From Symbiodinium microadriaticum (Eukaryota > Sar > Dinophyceae > Suessiales > Symbiodiniaceae): 64,000 nt of DNA. The stretch spans positions 56,069 to 120,068 of the forward strand of contig LSRX01000845.1 in NCBI GenBank assembly GCA_001939145.1. The letters run 5' to 3'. Below the pieces are notes generated by a model. It was not told the DNA's origin. It was given only the letters and a program-made list of their open reading frames with translations, and searched no databases. Positions 54,601 through 59,246 of this stretch are shown one piece after another. A program made the translations under genes and the position numbers. The first letter of the stretch is position 1. Each line of letters opens with the position of its first letter.

Positions 54601-55020
54601 CACTGCGGAACTCTTAACAGGTCTCAGCTGCTTGCCTGCAAAAGAGGCTCACGCAGCAGTGACACTCGCTCACGGTCGGCGAAGAATCCCAGCAGCAGCG
54701 GCACGCGGATGTACGGTGCGGTGAGGTACCTGCAGCTGCCACAGTGGAATCTGTGACAGTGACAAACAAGCCCCTCCCAGCGCTCAGCGCACGTTAGCAG
54801 CAGCTCACTGTCAGCCGGCTTCAGGGTCCTCAAGCAGATCACTAGCAAAGCTGCGGGCTTGTCGGACCAGATAAACCAGAAAGGTACCTCCACGAATGAG
54901 GTTAACAAAGATGAGAAGGGGCAGTGGATGGATGGTCTGAAGCTGGCAGCCTGATGCTGGTTGGTGCTGGGTCCCCCGCTCATTGAAGTCGGGCGTGTGC
55001 TCCAGGAAGAGCACGTCGTC
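3021..55020 (-). CDS. Giant multi-exon DUF3638/DUF3645-family gene (5' end not located)
   Basis: This is a single minus-strand gene inferred from collinear short exons. Family motifs occur in the expected order from 55.0 kb to 9.6 kb, and EF-hand exons follow at 3.5-3.0 kb. Members are very large proteins of fungi and protists with a P-loop NTPase-like region. They are commonly auto-labelled ubiquitinyl hydrolase-like, but their biochemistry is poorly known. Where exons adjoin, introns are 55-97 nt and begin GT, GC or GA; larger introns hold transposons. Reading phase is kept across almost every junction I joined, which argues for a functional gene, apart from one 8-nt disturbance at 23,225-23,232. 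Exons between about 35 and 53 kb, and the true start, are not resolved. Family membership is from memory of motifs. The EF-hand tail belonging to the same transcript is inference. Confidence 0.8.
3531..4969. other. Intron/unknown sequence before the repeat array
   Basis: Probably intron with missed exons of the giant gene; a minus-strand phrase VETYDPYGYVSLSGWLA near 3,620-3,690 resembles a damaged EF-hand. Nothing else recognisable. Confidence 0.4.
4970..5633 (+). repeat. GC-rich ~98-bp repeat array, left part
   Basis: Units share caagcttgcacaagcg, a G-run then C-run (ggggggttggggg...ccccccc), atttgcaaacacactgctcg and catggtgaatggcggggttt, followed by caaaaacgactcatatgctgt. Copies start near 4,970, 5,320, 5,425 and 5,525, the last two 97-98 bp apart. 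One partial copy at about 4,806-4,860 is inverted. The array is cut at 5,633 by the AT-rich element. Confidence 0.85.
5639..5658 (+). repeat. Left terminal inverted repeat of the AT-rich element
   Basis: CGGGTCGCTGTGAGAGTGCG is the inverted partner of 8,205-8,224. It lies just inside the ccaaaaaa putative target duplication and is followed by a T-run. Confidence 0.75.
5798..5953 (-). CDS. 51-residue Cys-cluster protein in the AT-rich element
   Basis: ATG at 5,953 opens a 51-codon frame ending TAG. It has three cysteine pairs: KCCNRCKRRR near residues 6-15, EICTVCVC near 25-32 and NCSTCRRNRR near 41-50. The CxxC pairs spaced by about 15-20 residues suggest a zinc ribbon. The start lies 11 nt after the stop of the 41-residue ORF, an operon-like spacing. 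Function unknown. Confidence 0.6.
   Translation of the reverse strand: MVNSRKCCNRCKRRRADDFFEVDAEICTVCVCVSELALRKNCSTCRRNRRV
5965..6090 (-). CDS. 41-residue Trp/Arg-rich amphipathic peptide ORF
   Basis: ATG at 6,090, TAG at 5,965. The peptide is MVKGVWFWLRIFGRAVIGQL followed by VRWFGKGF and a basic valine-rich end. Hydrophobic residues alternate with arginines and tryptophans, as in a membrane-active or short membrane peptide. Its start overlaps a 21-codon ORF (6,063-6,128, MPGFADKVLWYGEWLRG...) in another frame. No homologue recognised. Confidence 0.45.
   Translation of the reverse strand: MVKGVWFWLRIFGRAVIGQLVRWFGKGFSMLRVRVFVVKRR
6227..6690 (-). CDS. 127-residue Cys-containing ORF, probably frameshifted at its end
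   Basis: The frame 6,307-6,690 encodes 127 residues. A middle stretch of Pro/Gly/Lys/Glu repeats (RNFPQGEKELPPKGEGG) comes from imperfect tandem 'ttcccccaa' units. The C-terminal part is VKCKKSLDVELFDGF then KHCHACSERRRVYRK. The C-x2-S/C ... C-x2-C-E-RR-YR pattern recalls small Cys proteins of large algal DNA viruses, with one cysteine replaced by serine. Beyond the stop, another frame runs open to 6,227 and encodes NIIFRESLINSNIEDDICIS and NLLNEIRK, so the original protein was probably longer by about 30 residues. Confidence 0.6.
6745..6885 (-). CDS. 46-residue basic ORF in the AT-rich element
   Basis: ATG at 6,885 and TAA at 6,745-6,747 enclose 46 codons: MQEPDYATATRERKGLSKQR followed by a Lys/Asn-rich end. 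Its start is 2 nt after the stop of the preceding small ORF, and the next ORF starts 54 nt after its stop, giving a compact minus-strand array. Unrecognised. Confidence 0.5.
   Translation of the reverse strand: MQEPDYATATRERKGLSKQRMKEARGEKNKSVPNRKYSKDNMAGCY
6888..6974 (-). CDS. 28-residue ORF (KKPEDLTLDEVREQMALYQR)
   Basis: ATG at 6,974 encodes MTGV, KKPEDLTLDEVREQMALYQR and LYYN before TGA. The acidic helix ending in YQ-LYY has real-protein character. It is the first ORF of the minus-strand array and diverges from the plus-strand block across about 130 AT-rich bp (6,975-7,108), the likely promoter interval. It may be the start of a longer gene now broken by the stop. Confidence 0.45.
   Translation of the reverse strand: MTGVKKPEDLTLDEVREQMALYQRLYYN
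7109..7743 (+). pseudogene. Frameshifted plus-strand coding block in the AT-rich element
   Basis: Four open stretches in different frames overlap head to tail. 7,109-7,255 reads MTR, TAG, then AIRDNTNRLNNRRQRLIEQK. 7,201-7,541 is lysine-rich, including KAEKAIEKVESKAPLSERMN. 7,488-7,634 includes KRAFEVNGRNYYPPLNPAQR and GFIPPRRSVP. 7,597-7,740 includes EEVYHENVLCKISDESNEAN and ADYMSSTGTVLHRW. Each has natural amino-acid composition, so this is probably one or two ancestral genes broken by indels. No family recognised. Confidence 0.55.
7955..8100. repeat. A-rich/T-rich inverted pair (hairpin)
   Basis: A-runs broken by cc and tc (7,962-7,998, ending caat) face T-runs broken by gg and ga (8,045-8,098, beginning attg) across about 50 bp. 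The strands could pair over roughly 30 bp with small offsets. It lies near the right end of the AT-rich element. Confidence 0.6.
8173..8224 (-). repeat. Right terminal inverted repeat and subterminal palindrome
   Basis: Read on the minus strand the end is CGGGACACTGTGAGAGTGCA. The 8-bp word gagagtgc recurs in opposite orientation 17 nt further in, giving a terminal hairpin-capable palindrome (gagagtgc ... gcactctc). Confidence 0.7.
8230..8515 (+). repeat. GC-rich ~98-bp repeat array, right part
   Basis: The same units resume directly after the AT-rich element (catatgctgtcaagcaagct, tgcacaagcgg,..., gcaaagacactgctcgcatg), with about two and a half copies to 8,515. This shows the element inserted into the array. 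Confidence 0.85.
8520..9095 (+). repeat. Degenerate tandem repeat with ttttggccgga
   Basis: Imperfect units of about 60-75 bp carry 'ttttggccgga', 'aaaggaaaa' and 'gaaatccagcccc' (for example near 8,712, 8,780, 8,843 and 8,908), with weaker outliers at 8,530 and 9,020-9,080. They create a spurious repetitive minus-strand ORF. Confidence 0.7.
9583..9736 (-). CDS. Giant gene, exons GRYFVVLSLEE / AEHLRGSMHL
   Basis: Exon 9,668-9,736 (69 nt, 23 codons) starts after acceptor cgtgcag and encodes ELTRETFYRMQKGRYFVV followed by LSLEE. It ends at a canonical GT donor (gtgaga). After a 55-nt intron (9,613-9,667), 9,612 downward encodes AEHLRGSMHL. The chain 'GRY-V-LSL-EAE-LR--H' is a family C-terminal hallmark. 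Upstream in the same frame GSLSLKEIQEDGVSSLHD (about 9,770-9,840) may be another exon. Confidence 0.88.
10800..10862 (-). CDS. Giant gene, exon VEVRRIKNVICFLEWAPD
   Basis: The frame encodes VEVRRIKNVICFLEWAPD downstream of a tggcaag acceptor. 'RRLKN-SVVMEWVP' is the family phrase that separates the EQ tract from the 'GRY-V-SLAEAE' motif. The order is maintained here. Confidence 0.75.
12026..12262 (-). CDS. Giant gene, EQ-rich exons
   Basis: 12,195-12,262 encodes KIATDALVRKVQEQEQEQEQ and ends in a GA donor (gacctg). After a 97-nt intron, 12,097 downward encodes an alternating Glu/Gln tract with EEEMEIEQEQEQVPEA. Long EQ repeats followed by an acidic stretch occur at this position in protist and fungal DUF3638 proteins, between the WLI-N motif and the C-terminal region. 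The sequence is low in complexity, so homology here rests on position and the flanking TDA-R-VQEQ phrase. Confidence 0.75.
14574..14609 (+). repeat. (TA)n microsatellite
   Basis: About 17 ta dinucleotides in intronic or intergenic context. Confidence 0.95.
15030..15255 (+). repeat. Tandem repeat with gagaagcaggacgtttgggg
   Basis: Four units of about 55-90 bp carry 'gaaggtatgagaagcagga', 'cgtttgggg' and 'tggagcagcacttcgg'. Copies begin near 15,034, 15,096, 15,152 and 15,230. Confidence 0.8.
17769..17838 (-). repeat. Left arm of the inverted repeat
   Basis: Its reverse complement (aaatgacacctccctagaat ... acaatgccgaatg) matches 21,377-21,443 at all but about four positions plus a 3-nt gap. 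Weaker similarity continues outward to about 17,690 (tgatctcgattagtc against tgatctcggttggtc at about 21,515). Confidence 0.9.
17838..17925 (+). repeat. (GAGT)n/(GA)n microsatellite
   Basis: gagtgagtgagtgagcgagt passes into gagagtgaga and gaga runs. It lies between the left inverted-repeat arm and the spliced-leader relic. Confidence 0.95.
17983..18005 (+). other. Relic dinoflagellate spliced leader (DinoSL)
   Basis: ctgtagctattttggctcaag matches the conserved DinoSL 3' part CCGTAGCCATTTTGGCTCAAG with two C-to-T differences. In dinoflagellates such genomic relics mark sequences that re-entered the genome by reverse transcription of trans-spliced mRNA (established knowledge). It precedes the gag-like frames by about 240 bp on the same strand. 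Confidence 0.88.
18243..18830 (+). pseudogene. Gag-like protein, frameshifted
   Basis: The first frame (18,243 to about 18,488) encodes PPIYHGELEKWDDRSWQLTR, VIDDDLYEVVDVQQ and LSLFSRQLAL. A frame change then leads to YMLAQTTDGAARAIVRNEDT, FAIWRRLHKQFSLPERARA and NLLNEIIGFR. There is one in-frame TAG at 18,643-18,648, then DDHLESDLSELMILKNRHEK and LLITLSMQKTMGPLQQHLR. These are characteristic phrases of the gag/UBN2-like region of dinoflagellate copia-type elements (from memory). Two disruptions at least make it a pseudogene. Confidence 0.75.
18925..19170 (+). pseudogene. Gag continuation with broken zinc knuckle
   Basis: The frame from 18,945 reads DPNRWSKECPKGGKGR, then SALAGDETSKRISKEWDQEW. 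A CCHC knuckle would need C-x2-C-x4-H-x4-C. Here the first cysteine lies beyond a stop and the histidine position is Asn/Arg, so metal binding is lost. Confidence 0.6.
19200..20950 (+). pseudogene. Broken coding-like remainder of the retroelement
   Basis: Open pieces in changing frames have protein character: VFEAGWRGTGSRVVDLEWSP (about 19,390-19,460), ITRVWYELDRFITTVIQSDH and RLVKAQIGLADTLYRRERDE (19,765-19,960), and a 250-residue frame (20,170-20,922) with PDAVRKWTGAGSGASSSS and LYQAIGGGLEHDGS. No protease, integrase or RT motif was found. Words gaatg and gactg are unusually frequent. Confidence 0.5.
21377..21443 (+). repeat. Right arm of the inverted repeat
   Basis: It is the partner of 17,769-17,838, including the shared palindromic core tctagaatgatcatgatgca. 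Outward similarity extends to about 21,540. Confidence 0.9.
21630..21710 (+). repeat. (CT)n microsatellite
   Basis: A ctctct run with flanking 'cacactctctatctc' words on both sides, just outside the right inverted-repeat arm. Confidence 0.95.
21709..21915 (-). CDS. Giant gene, exon(s) with VDIIGWLIVNGL
   Basis: The frame reads SQRISRIRMANWEQQILV, then after acceptor gatccag (exon start 21,790) VDIIGWLIVNGLVKDL and a basic tail, ending near 21,710. 'D-WLI-N-M/L' follows the IPEV motif in family members. The first half may be read-through or a separate exon. The next intron (below 21.7 kb) contains the retroelement and its inverted repeats. Confidence 0.65.
22040..22525 (-). CDS. Giant gene, exons FYDHVHTTG-MDIKQ / KDMTFRDYAQG / AYRMRGVG / IEILLIPEVAQ
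   Basis: The exons are: 22,483-22,525 (EENRFSFYDHVHTT, GT donor); 22,389-22,420 (MDIKQPIKCT, GC donor); 22,281-22,329 (ACLTLSKDMTFRDYAQ, GC donor); 22,179-22,202 (AYRMRGV, 24 nt, GT donor); and 22,110 downward (GQGQCIEILLIPEVAQ). Phase is preserved at every join: split codons give T-T-G-M, Q-G-A and V-G-Q. The chain reproduces the family signature 'FYDQVHTTGMDIKQ...TLGKDMTFRDYAQGAYRMRG-G-GQ-I---IPEV' almost residue for residue. It is the most secure block in the window. Confidence 0.95.
23160..23438 (-). CDS. Giant gene, exons HALIDTGALITG / VATYLLQNGLKGLEGVV
   Basis: Exon 23,378-23,438 encodes PKYHALIDTGALITGMTN and ends in a GT donor (gtcggc). After a 92-nt intron, 23,285 downward encodes VATYLLQNGLKGLEGVV. 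These are near-verbatim family phrases (HALIDTGALITG-SN-EVA-YLL--GL-GIEGVVF). Downstream, another frame encodes FLGDDLLLRIVETTG, the expected continuation. It is reached only if 8 nt (23,225-23,232) are skipped, see findings. The exon end near 23,175 is not certain. Confidence 0.9.
23513..23983 (-). CDS. Giant gene, five micro-exons around GFSG-TPNDLLP
   Basis: The exons are: 23,933-23,983 (EELAGHQLFGLCFGFS, GT donor); 23,829-23,854 (TPNDLLPQ, GA donor); 23,750-23,777 (AMGKCAYAEG, GC donor); 23,649-23,686 (DDGKILDTLSRP, GA donor); and 23,513-23,577 (VVTVQEVDAWSPHSLLDF, GA donor gatatc). Phase is kept across all junctions with those donors. The phrase 'GFSGTP-DLLP-..GKC-Y-.G-DG-IL-TL' is a strong family signature. 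The intervening introns are 55-80 nt. This block shows the gene architecture best: exons of 26-65 nt and three donor types side by side. Confidence 0.9.
24150..24340 (-). CDS. Giant gene, exons LWPLEILDLADP and VYDVVWESPLALEYLFN
   Basis: About 24,285-24,335 encodes NLWPLEILDLADPVHP. About 24,150-24,240 encodes QMRAVYDVVWESPLALEYL followed by FNHSTFLPG, ending at a GT donor (gtgcag). 'WPL-LVDL-D' followed by a helix and a '-F-FP' phrase precedes the GFSGTP motif in the family. The order is kept here, with the GFSG exon 170 nt downstream. Confidence 0.8.
27450..27843 (-). CDS. Giant gene, exons VHRVSYGLL and LRSEFSHPDVTIG
   Basis: After acceptor cgtgcag, 27,843 downward encodes VHRVSYGLLCGEDLE. 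After acceptor ccgtaag, 27,505 downward encodes PLRSEFSHPDVTIGALVQN. In the family, 'RVSYGLL' is followed by '-SEFAHPDV-IGLT', marking the end of DUF3638 and the start of the DUF3645 region. At least one small exon between the two is probably missed. Confidence 0.85.
30848..30980 (-). CDS. Giant gene, Walker B exon (GVLLLDE) and next exon VDLL
   Basis: The frame at about 30,927-30,974 encodes VEVLGRFHKGVLLLDE, a Walker B-type hydrophobic strand ending in Asp-Glu. A 56-nt intron (GT donor gtgcga, acceptor ttgtgcag, 30,871-30,926) leads to VDLLREP. The result, DE-VDLL, matches the family 'LLLDEVD-ILHP' phrase that follows the P-loop by some 150-200 residues, consistent with the position 1.6 kb downstream of the Walker A exon. 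Confidence 0.85.
32416..32570 (-). CDS. Giant gene, Walker A micro-exon and following exon (MIMGAGKTT / VITPLLVLLLANSQRLL)
   Basis: A 27-nt exon (32,544-32,570), after acceptor atcag, encodes exactly MIMGAGKTT, the family P-loop. It ends at a GC donor (gcgctt). A 77-nt intron ending ggcttcag separates it from a 51-nt exon (32,416-32,466) encoding VITPLLVLLLANSQRLL, which ends at a GA donor (gactaa). Both exons are in phase 0. The combined phrase 'M-MGAGKTT-V-PLL-L-LA' is diagnostic of DUF3638 and indicates nucleotide binding. The lysine and threonine of the P-loop are intact. Confidence 0.9.
32710..32808 (-). CDS. Giant gene, exon RLLVFEFLCNIMLREGQA
   Basis: The frame encodes RLLVFEFLCNIMLREGQA and continues with LILQAISG. 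In the family a 'FLVFEY-...-LR-Q' segment stands directly before the P-loop. Here it lies about 140 nt upstream of the Walker A micro-exon on the same strand. Exact exon ends are uncertain. Confidence 0.7.
34560..34742 (-). CDS. Giant gene, exon with KYLERTEDLPHLLWDS
   Basis: After acceptor ttggcag, 34,742 downward encodes LSKYLERTEDLPHLLWDSL. The same frame later reads DGLPHLLRALVTRTESE (about 34,560-34,620). The phrase 'RTEDLPH-L-W' followed by a 'GLPH-LL' phrase occurs in this order in protist DUF3638 proteins (from memory). It precedes the P-loop region, as here. A donor between the two phrases is likely but not fixed. Confidence 0.65.
40738..41245 (+). repeat. Duplicated ~185-bp unit
   Basis: 40,738-40,917 and about 41,060-41,243 share many words in order: gacaagcta, agttcgctcgca, ctatccga, ctcaagctcttgg or gcaagctcttgg, ggctaagcgatgcgaacg and gaacagcgcggctcactc. 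A related fragment occurs at about 43,600-43,690. Confidence 0.8.
46145..46238. repeat. Perfect 21-bp hairpin, 52-nt loop
   Basis: gttgatgatataaatcctgc+a (46,145-46,165) is exactly complementary to 46,218-46,238. The stem and loop total 94 nt, the size of a small-RNA precursor or a tiny fold-back element. Confidence 0.85.
48217..49137 (-). CDS. Candidate exons, unrecognised (minus strand, 48.2-49.1 kb)
   Basis: Two minus-strand stretches read like coding sequence. The one near 48,300-48,400 contains MRVVGVYIRRTSESDDE and LPFLQQ. The one near 48,880-49,060 contains SADYDWELMKLVGALRC and PYPFEEDAFDPVSL. They lie where middle exons of the giant gene are expected. Overlapping plus-strand frames also look fairly good, so strand and borders are uncertain. 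No family was recognised. Confidence 0.3.
52310..52590. other. GT repeat with assembly gap (N at 52,355-52,571)
   Basis: gtgtgtg and gtgggtgggt repeats run into 217 Ns and resume as gggtgggtgggtgg. The gap was probably caused by the repeat; its true length is unknown. Frames crossing it are artefacts. Confidence 0.98.
53740..53900 (-). CDS. Candidate exon of the giant gene (LLLDVVSSKWFRTELKKATVAF)
   Basis: Within the long open frame 53,500-54,444 this stretch has protein-like composition: an alternating hydrophobic and basic helix pattern with TLNQVLLDTTRLLLDVV followed by KWFRTELKKATVAF. It lies downstream of the VPAPDR and LLFNEL exons on the same strand. I do not recognise it as a family motif, and the exon borders are not determined. 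Confidence 0.4.
54161..54454 (-). CDS. Giant gene, exons AVLDAALFEPGQWQ / VPAPDRNHLATPAG / LLFNELLRSPR
   Basis: Exon 54,411-54,454 follows acceptor gcgcag and encodes AVLDAALFEPGQWQ, in phase with the preceding LREPLLQ exon. An exon ending near 54,275 encodes VPAPDRNHLATPAG. It joins in phase, through an intron with a GC donor and acceptor tctcag, to 54,161-54,195 encoding LLFNELLRSPR. All three phrases are family hallmarks in the family order. A 945-nt open frame (53,500-54,444) spans these exons and introns without a stop; it is only partly coding. A further piece near 54,025-54,055 (NYNRSTPLQ) may be the next exon. Confidence 0.85.
54636..55020 (-). CDS. Giant gene, N-terminal-side exons (LTAPYIRVPLLLGFFAD)
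   Basis: Three exons are visible. The first (54,976-55,020) encodes DDVLFLEHTPDFNER and ends at a GG/GA-type donor. The second, about 54,793-54,819, encodes ADSELLLT and ends at a GT donor (gtgcgc). The third (54,636-54,729, 94 nt), after a 63-nt intron ending in tgcag, encodes YLTAPYIRVPLLLGFFADR followed by a LREPLLQ tail. The phrase 'TAPY-R-PLLL-FFA' is a strong signature of the N-terminal half of the DUF3638 family, where it stands just before the VLDA-FEP-WQ motif found next. The exon starts after clear pyrimidine/AG acceptors. Confidence 0.85.
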
Positions 55021-55684
55021 CTGAAAGCTGCAAACAACAGTTCAGAAGCCAACTCCTGCAGTAGCTCCTCTGTATCGATCTTGGAGCCAGCCAGGACGCT
55101 CGCATCGGCAGCACTAACTGCCTGCCGGCATCTGAAGGCTGTTGTTGGCAATGCCGACGGGTGGACATCAGTGCAAGTCCAGCCTTGCTCCGGGACTTGT
55201 ACTTGCCGAAAAGCCAGTCGAAGGGCTTCTTGATCTCGGAAGCTTGCGGCGTCCCTTTCAGTTGTCACCACGTAATGCTGGCATGCTCAGTCTGGGACCA
55301 CCTCGCCGATACCTTTCTTGCCCTCGAGAGATCGGTTCAGCAAAACGTGAAGTTGAAAGACAAGCTCTGAGAAGTCTGATCTCGGGTTCGAGTCGGAGCG
55401 CTACAGTAGCAAGCGCAGACGGTGCAAAAGTTGCAGCCCCAGCGCTGTTGGAAGAGTCGGGCGTTGACCCAGCTCAGTCTTGACGCGGTTCTAGCGCGAT
55501 TGCTGAAATATGTTCTGGACTTTCGCTGCTCTTGCATGCTGGTTGGTGTTGCTCTTGCTTCTCAGATGAGGCAAACTGTCGACTTATCAATCTTTTCGTC
55601 ATTCCATGTAGCGTTCATGTGACATATCCAAGCGAGCCCCTAAGGTTTAAGCAGTCTAAGCTGGTCCGCACCCTGCTTCCAGGT

Positions 55685-58352
55685 TCAGAGCGGGGCCGTG
55701 CTCGTGCGTGAGTTCTGCGATATTCTGCTCGCTACACATCGCAAAAACTGTCGGTCACGAACACTCAACAAACGAACCACGACTCGAAGATTGGCCAGGA
55801 AACCGAAGGAGCATTCATGAGTGACCCTAGCGAATTGTGGAAGTCTGCCTCTTTCTGCATGTGACGCGCTCGGGGGTGGCTCGAAACTGGCTTGCATCTG
55901 GACTCGAATTATCCAAGCCTCCTCCGGCACCAGCTCCATGTTGAAGCCGCGGACCACGAAGCGATCCTAGACTGGACTCTGTGATATTCTGTGATCCTGC
56001 CAACCACTATGGAGGGAAGATTGCGGTAAACACGTCCTTGTGCCATGACCACTGCAGGATGGAGTCGGTGGCCTCGGGACAGACTCGGGGAGCTCTTTCT
56101 TACCAGGGCCGTTATTTCACGGGCATCATGTGGTCTGCTGCATATTTGGCACTTGAGCTTCTTGCTGTCACACTGTTGAGCATCGAACCCGCCACGTGCC
56201 CTCTGGAGGCCCACTTCCGCTGGGTAGGATCAGCATCTTCCACAAGAACACGACGTCCCGAAACCTTGCGAAATCAATCTCAGCTCGGGCTCGCGAAGGC
56301 CACTGTGCCTAAAATCTCAGAGTTGCAACGGTTTTGGTAGTGCAGGACAGACAGGTTAAACTTTGGCAAGGTCTTCAGTCGGATTCGCTCCTAAGGCCCA
56401 AGCAATCCCGCTTTGACAGACCAAAGCTTCTGCCACAGACAGCAGGACCAGAAATTAAACAGGACAACCAGCCAGCAACGGCAGGATACGGGAACCTACT
56501 CTAGCCGCTAGCCATGGAGCACGCATTTTGCAGAGAATCTGCCGATCAACAACGATGGACCCGAGACATCCCGAGACCAGAAGAGATGGGGGTATCAGGT
56601 CTTGATGCTTTGCCTTCTGTGCCTTGGGTACGCCTCCGCTGTTTAGAGATCGGTCATCAACACAGAGATCGCGTGCAGTTCCTGCAGCTATGAATGAGTG
56701 GCTCTTCCGCAATCGTACGAGGAGTAAGCGAACAGAGCACATGTGAGTGATCCAATCAGACGGGACAGATTTTGTGCATGCAAGATGTAACACCATACAT
56801 GTAAGAGAGCTAGTCAGTAGCAGCCTTCAGCAAGCTGACAGAACTGGCATGCCGAAAACTATCGGGCAGCAGATGAAATAATGCTACTAACTATCCTTTT
56901 GAAGCACGGCCGCAATGCTTGCCGATCCAAGCTTGGCGAGAGTCAGGTTATCAGGACGGAAATGTCCACAATTGACGGTAGATTGAAAGTGTTGACTTGA
57001 ATGCATACCAGCCTATTAAGCAGCGTTTGCTCGAGGCACTGGTGCAAGAGGTCGGGAAAAGCAAAGTCCGAAATGCCGTATGCGAACTTCGTGACAGGGA
57101 CGTCGTTGCCAGCAAGCCCCACACACACAAACACAGCTTCTTTTGAGAGGTTCTCCTGAACGCCTGAAGGGTCCTGAAGGTTGCTCTCGGTTGCTCAGCT
57201 CTCTGGTTAGGCTCAGTCAACCAGGCCACGTCGACTGACTGAGTAGCACCCCAGCAAGGCCAGGTAGAAACCTCCCAAAATCTTGAGCAAGGCAGCCAGC
57301 CAAGCTCCAGGAACAGCTCAAGCAGCTCTGGCCTTAGCGACCGTCCGAACAGACGCGTGGCAAATCCGACATGGCCGCCATGTGCCTTTCCCCAGTGATG
57401 AGAAGATGGGCTTCACGTCGAGCAGCGGGCACACCTTCAACGGCAGATTGAGCTCTCGCACGAAGGACTCGAAATGCTGGCAAGGCACCAATCGAGAGGC
57501 CGATTTGCTCGATGAACCTAGGGCGCGTTCCCAGAAGTTGAGGAAAAAACAGATTCAATTATTTCAATTGTCATGCTTTTACCACTCGCTTTGCTGTCTC
57601 GGTCGCGCTGCGGGGAGAACATCAAGTTTGTTGAGGGTGCAGGTCCTGGGACTGGTGAGAGTTCACCTTCAAAAAGAAAATACCATTAGAGGCCAGTGGA
57701 AGATGCTCTGTGCCGAACTCGCCAGGCTCTTCTCTTCCCGAAGGGCGTGCGAGCCCCTCGGCTATCATTAACAAGCCTGGCTCGATTGGGCCCTCGATTG
57801 CGTGCTTCGACGTGTGGCTGGAGACTACTATTTTCCAGAGAATCCTGAAAGGTTCAAGCATCTTCTTGAACAGTTTCCTGTCGAACATGGAATGCAATTC
57901 CTTTTTGGGCATGTGCAATGGCACGGATGCAGGCTGGAAACGAAGGACAAGCTCACAAGCGGTGGCAATTGCTAACTTGCTGGCCAAACTGCAAGTACCG
58001 AACCTGAGTTTTCAGCTTCCGATCGCCATCACCACAATGCATGGACCTCAGATAGATATGTCCGAAGAACTTCTTGGAGAAAGCCTGACTCGAGAAGTTT
58101 GAGCCGGAAGCCTGTCAAACGAAAAGACGACGTGGTCGTCTGACAAGCTTCGGCCTGCAAAGAATTAAATCCAGGCAGCGCAGAGAAAGCAAACTCGCTT
58201 GCGGACAAGCATCGGATGGAGGTGAAGTAATCCAGAACGAGAGATCGCAGCGAAGCATACCTGGACTCGCTAATGCAAGCTCGCGAGAATTGCATGCACA
58301 GGTCTGCACGCCAGAAATAGTAAGGTCGACGCTCGGGTGCAACCAAAAGCAA
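55685..58352 (-). CDS. Candidate 5' exons, unrecognised
   Basis: Several minus-strand stretches read as protein: NMELVPEEAWIIRVQMQAS (about 55,880-55,945), HFESFVRELNLPLKVCPLL then DVKPIFSSLGKG (about 57,370-57,475), MPKKELHSMFDRKLFKKMLE (about 57,850-57,910) and SRYASLRSLVLDYFTSIRC (about 58,200-58,260). They lie upstream of the first secure exon of the giant gene and downstream of the next gene's stop at 59,247, so they may be its N-terminus. Exon borders and the start codon are not resolved. Confidence 0.4.
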
Positions 58353-59246
58353 GCTCTCAGATGCCTTATGCGGGCGAAATCCTTAAAGCTTCCAACACAC
58401 TATGAAAGCCACGAGCATGCGAGCCAGCACCTTCTCAAAACCTCCAGGATCTAGTCCGAACCTGCAGTGAGCCGTACCCCTCTGCACTGCATGGCATCGT
58501 GTGACCAAAAACTGTGCTGACACCGTCTGTCATGCAAGGTTCATGTCGCAAAGTCTTGGGAACACACATCGCAGTCGGGCCCTCTGCCTCCAAATAAAGA
58601 AGCTCAAACCGAGTTGTAAAACAACTGCAAAACACCGGCATGCACTGCAAAGAGCCCATGCGAGCCCAGCCTTCCCCGAATAGTGCAGCGTCACCTGGCT
58701 CTTGCGTCAAATAAAACTACTCTCACCTCTCCTTCACCGCATGCAGACCTAGACATCTGCCTGTGATGCATCCTGATCGCTGACGGCCTGGAAATTCGAT
58801 GTGTGTCGGAGCAGAGTGTCCATCACCTGGAGAGCGCCAACACTGTACCACCCGGACGAGCTGAAGATCTCACTCGGGCAGGAACAGCTGCAAGACCACC
58901 AGCCTTTGCTTGTTACAACGACAGCAATGGTGCAAGTGTTGCGCCTCAAGGTGATGCAACAAATCCTGAGCAAGATGAGCTCCGTGCGACGCAAACCCGG
59001 GCACCTGACATGACGGCAATGTTTGGATCGGCTCACAGGACACTCGCGGCTCGCATCCCTGCGGACCATCGGTCTCTCGGTTCTCCTGCAGGCTGAAGGC
59101 CGCTGCTGCAAAATGTCGTGCCTCGGGCAACGCGCACGACGGACCTAGAAGCCAGAGCTATCTCATCGAAATCCGAAACACTGTGGACTCAACTTTGCTC
59201 CACTGTCGGGCTGCTCTTTGGCTGTGCCAGGGAGTGAAACAATAGC

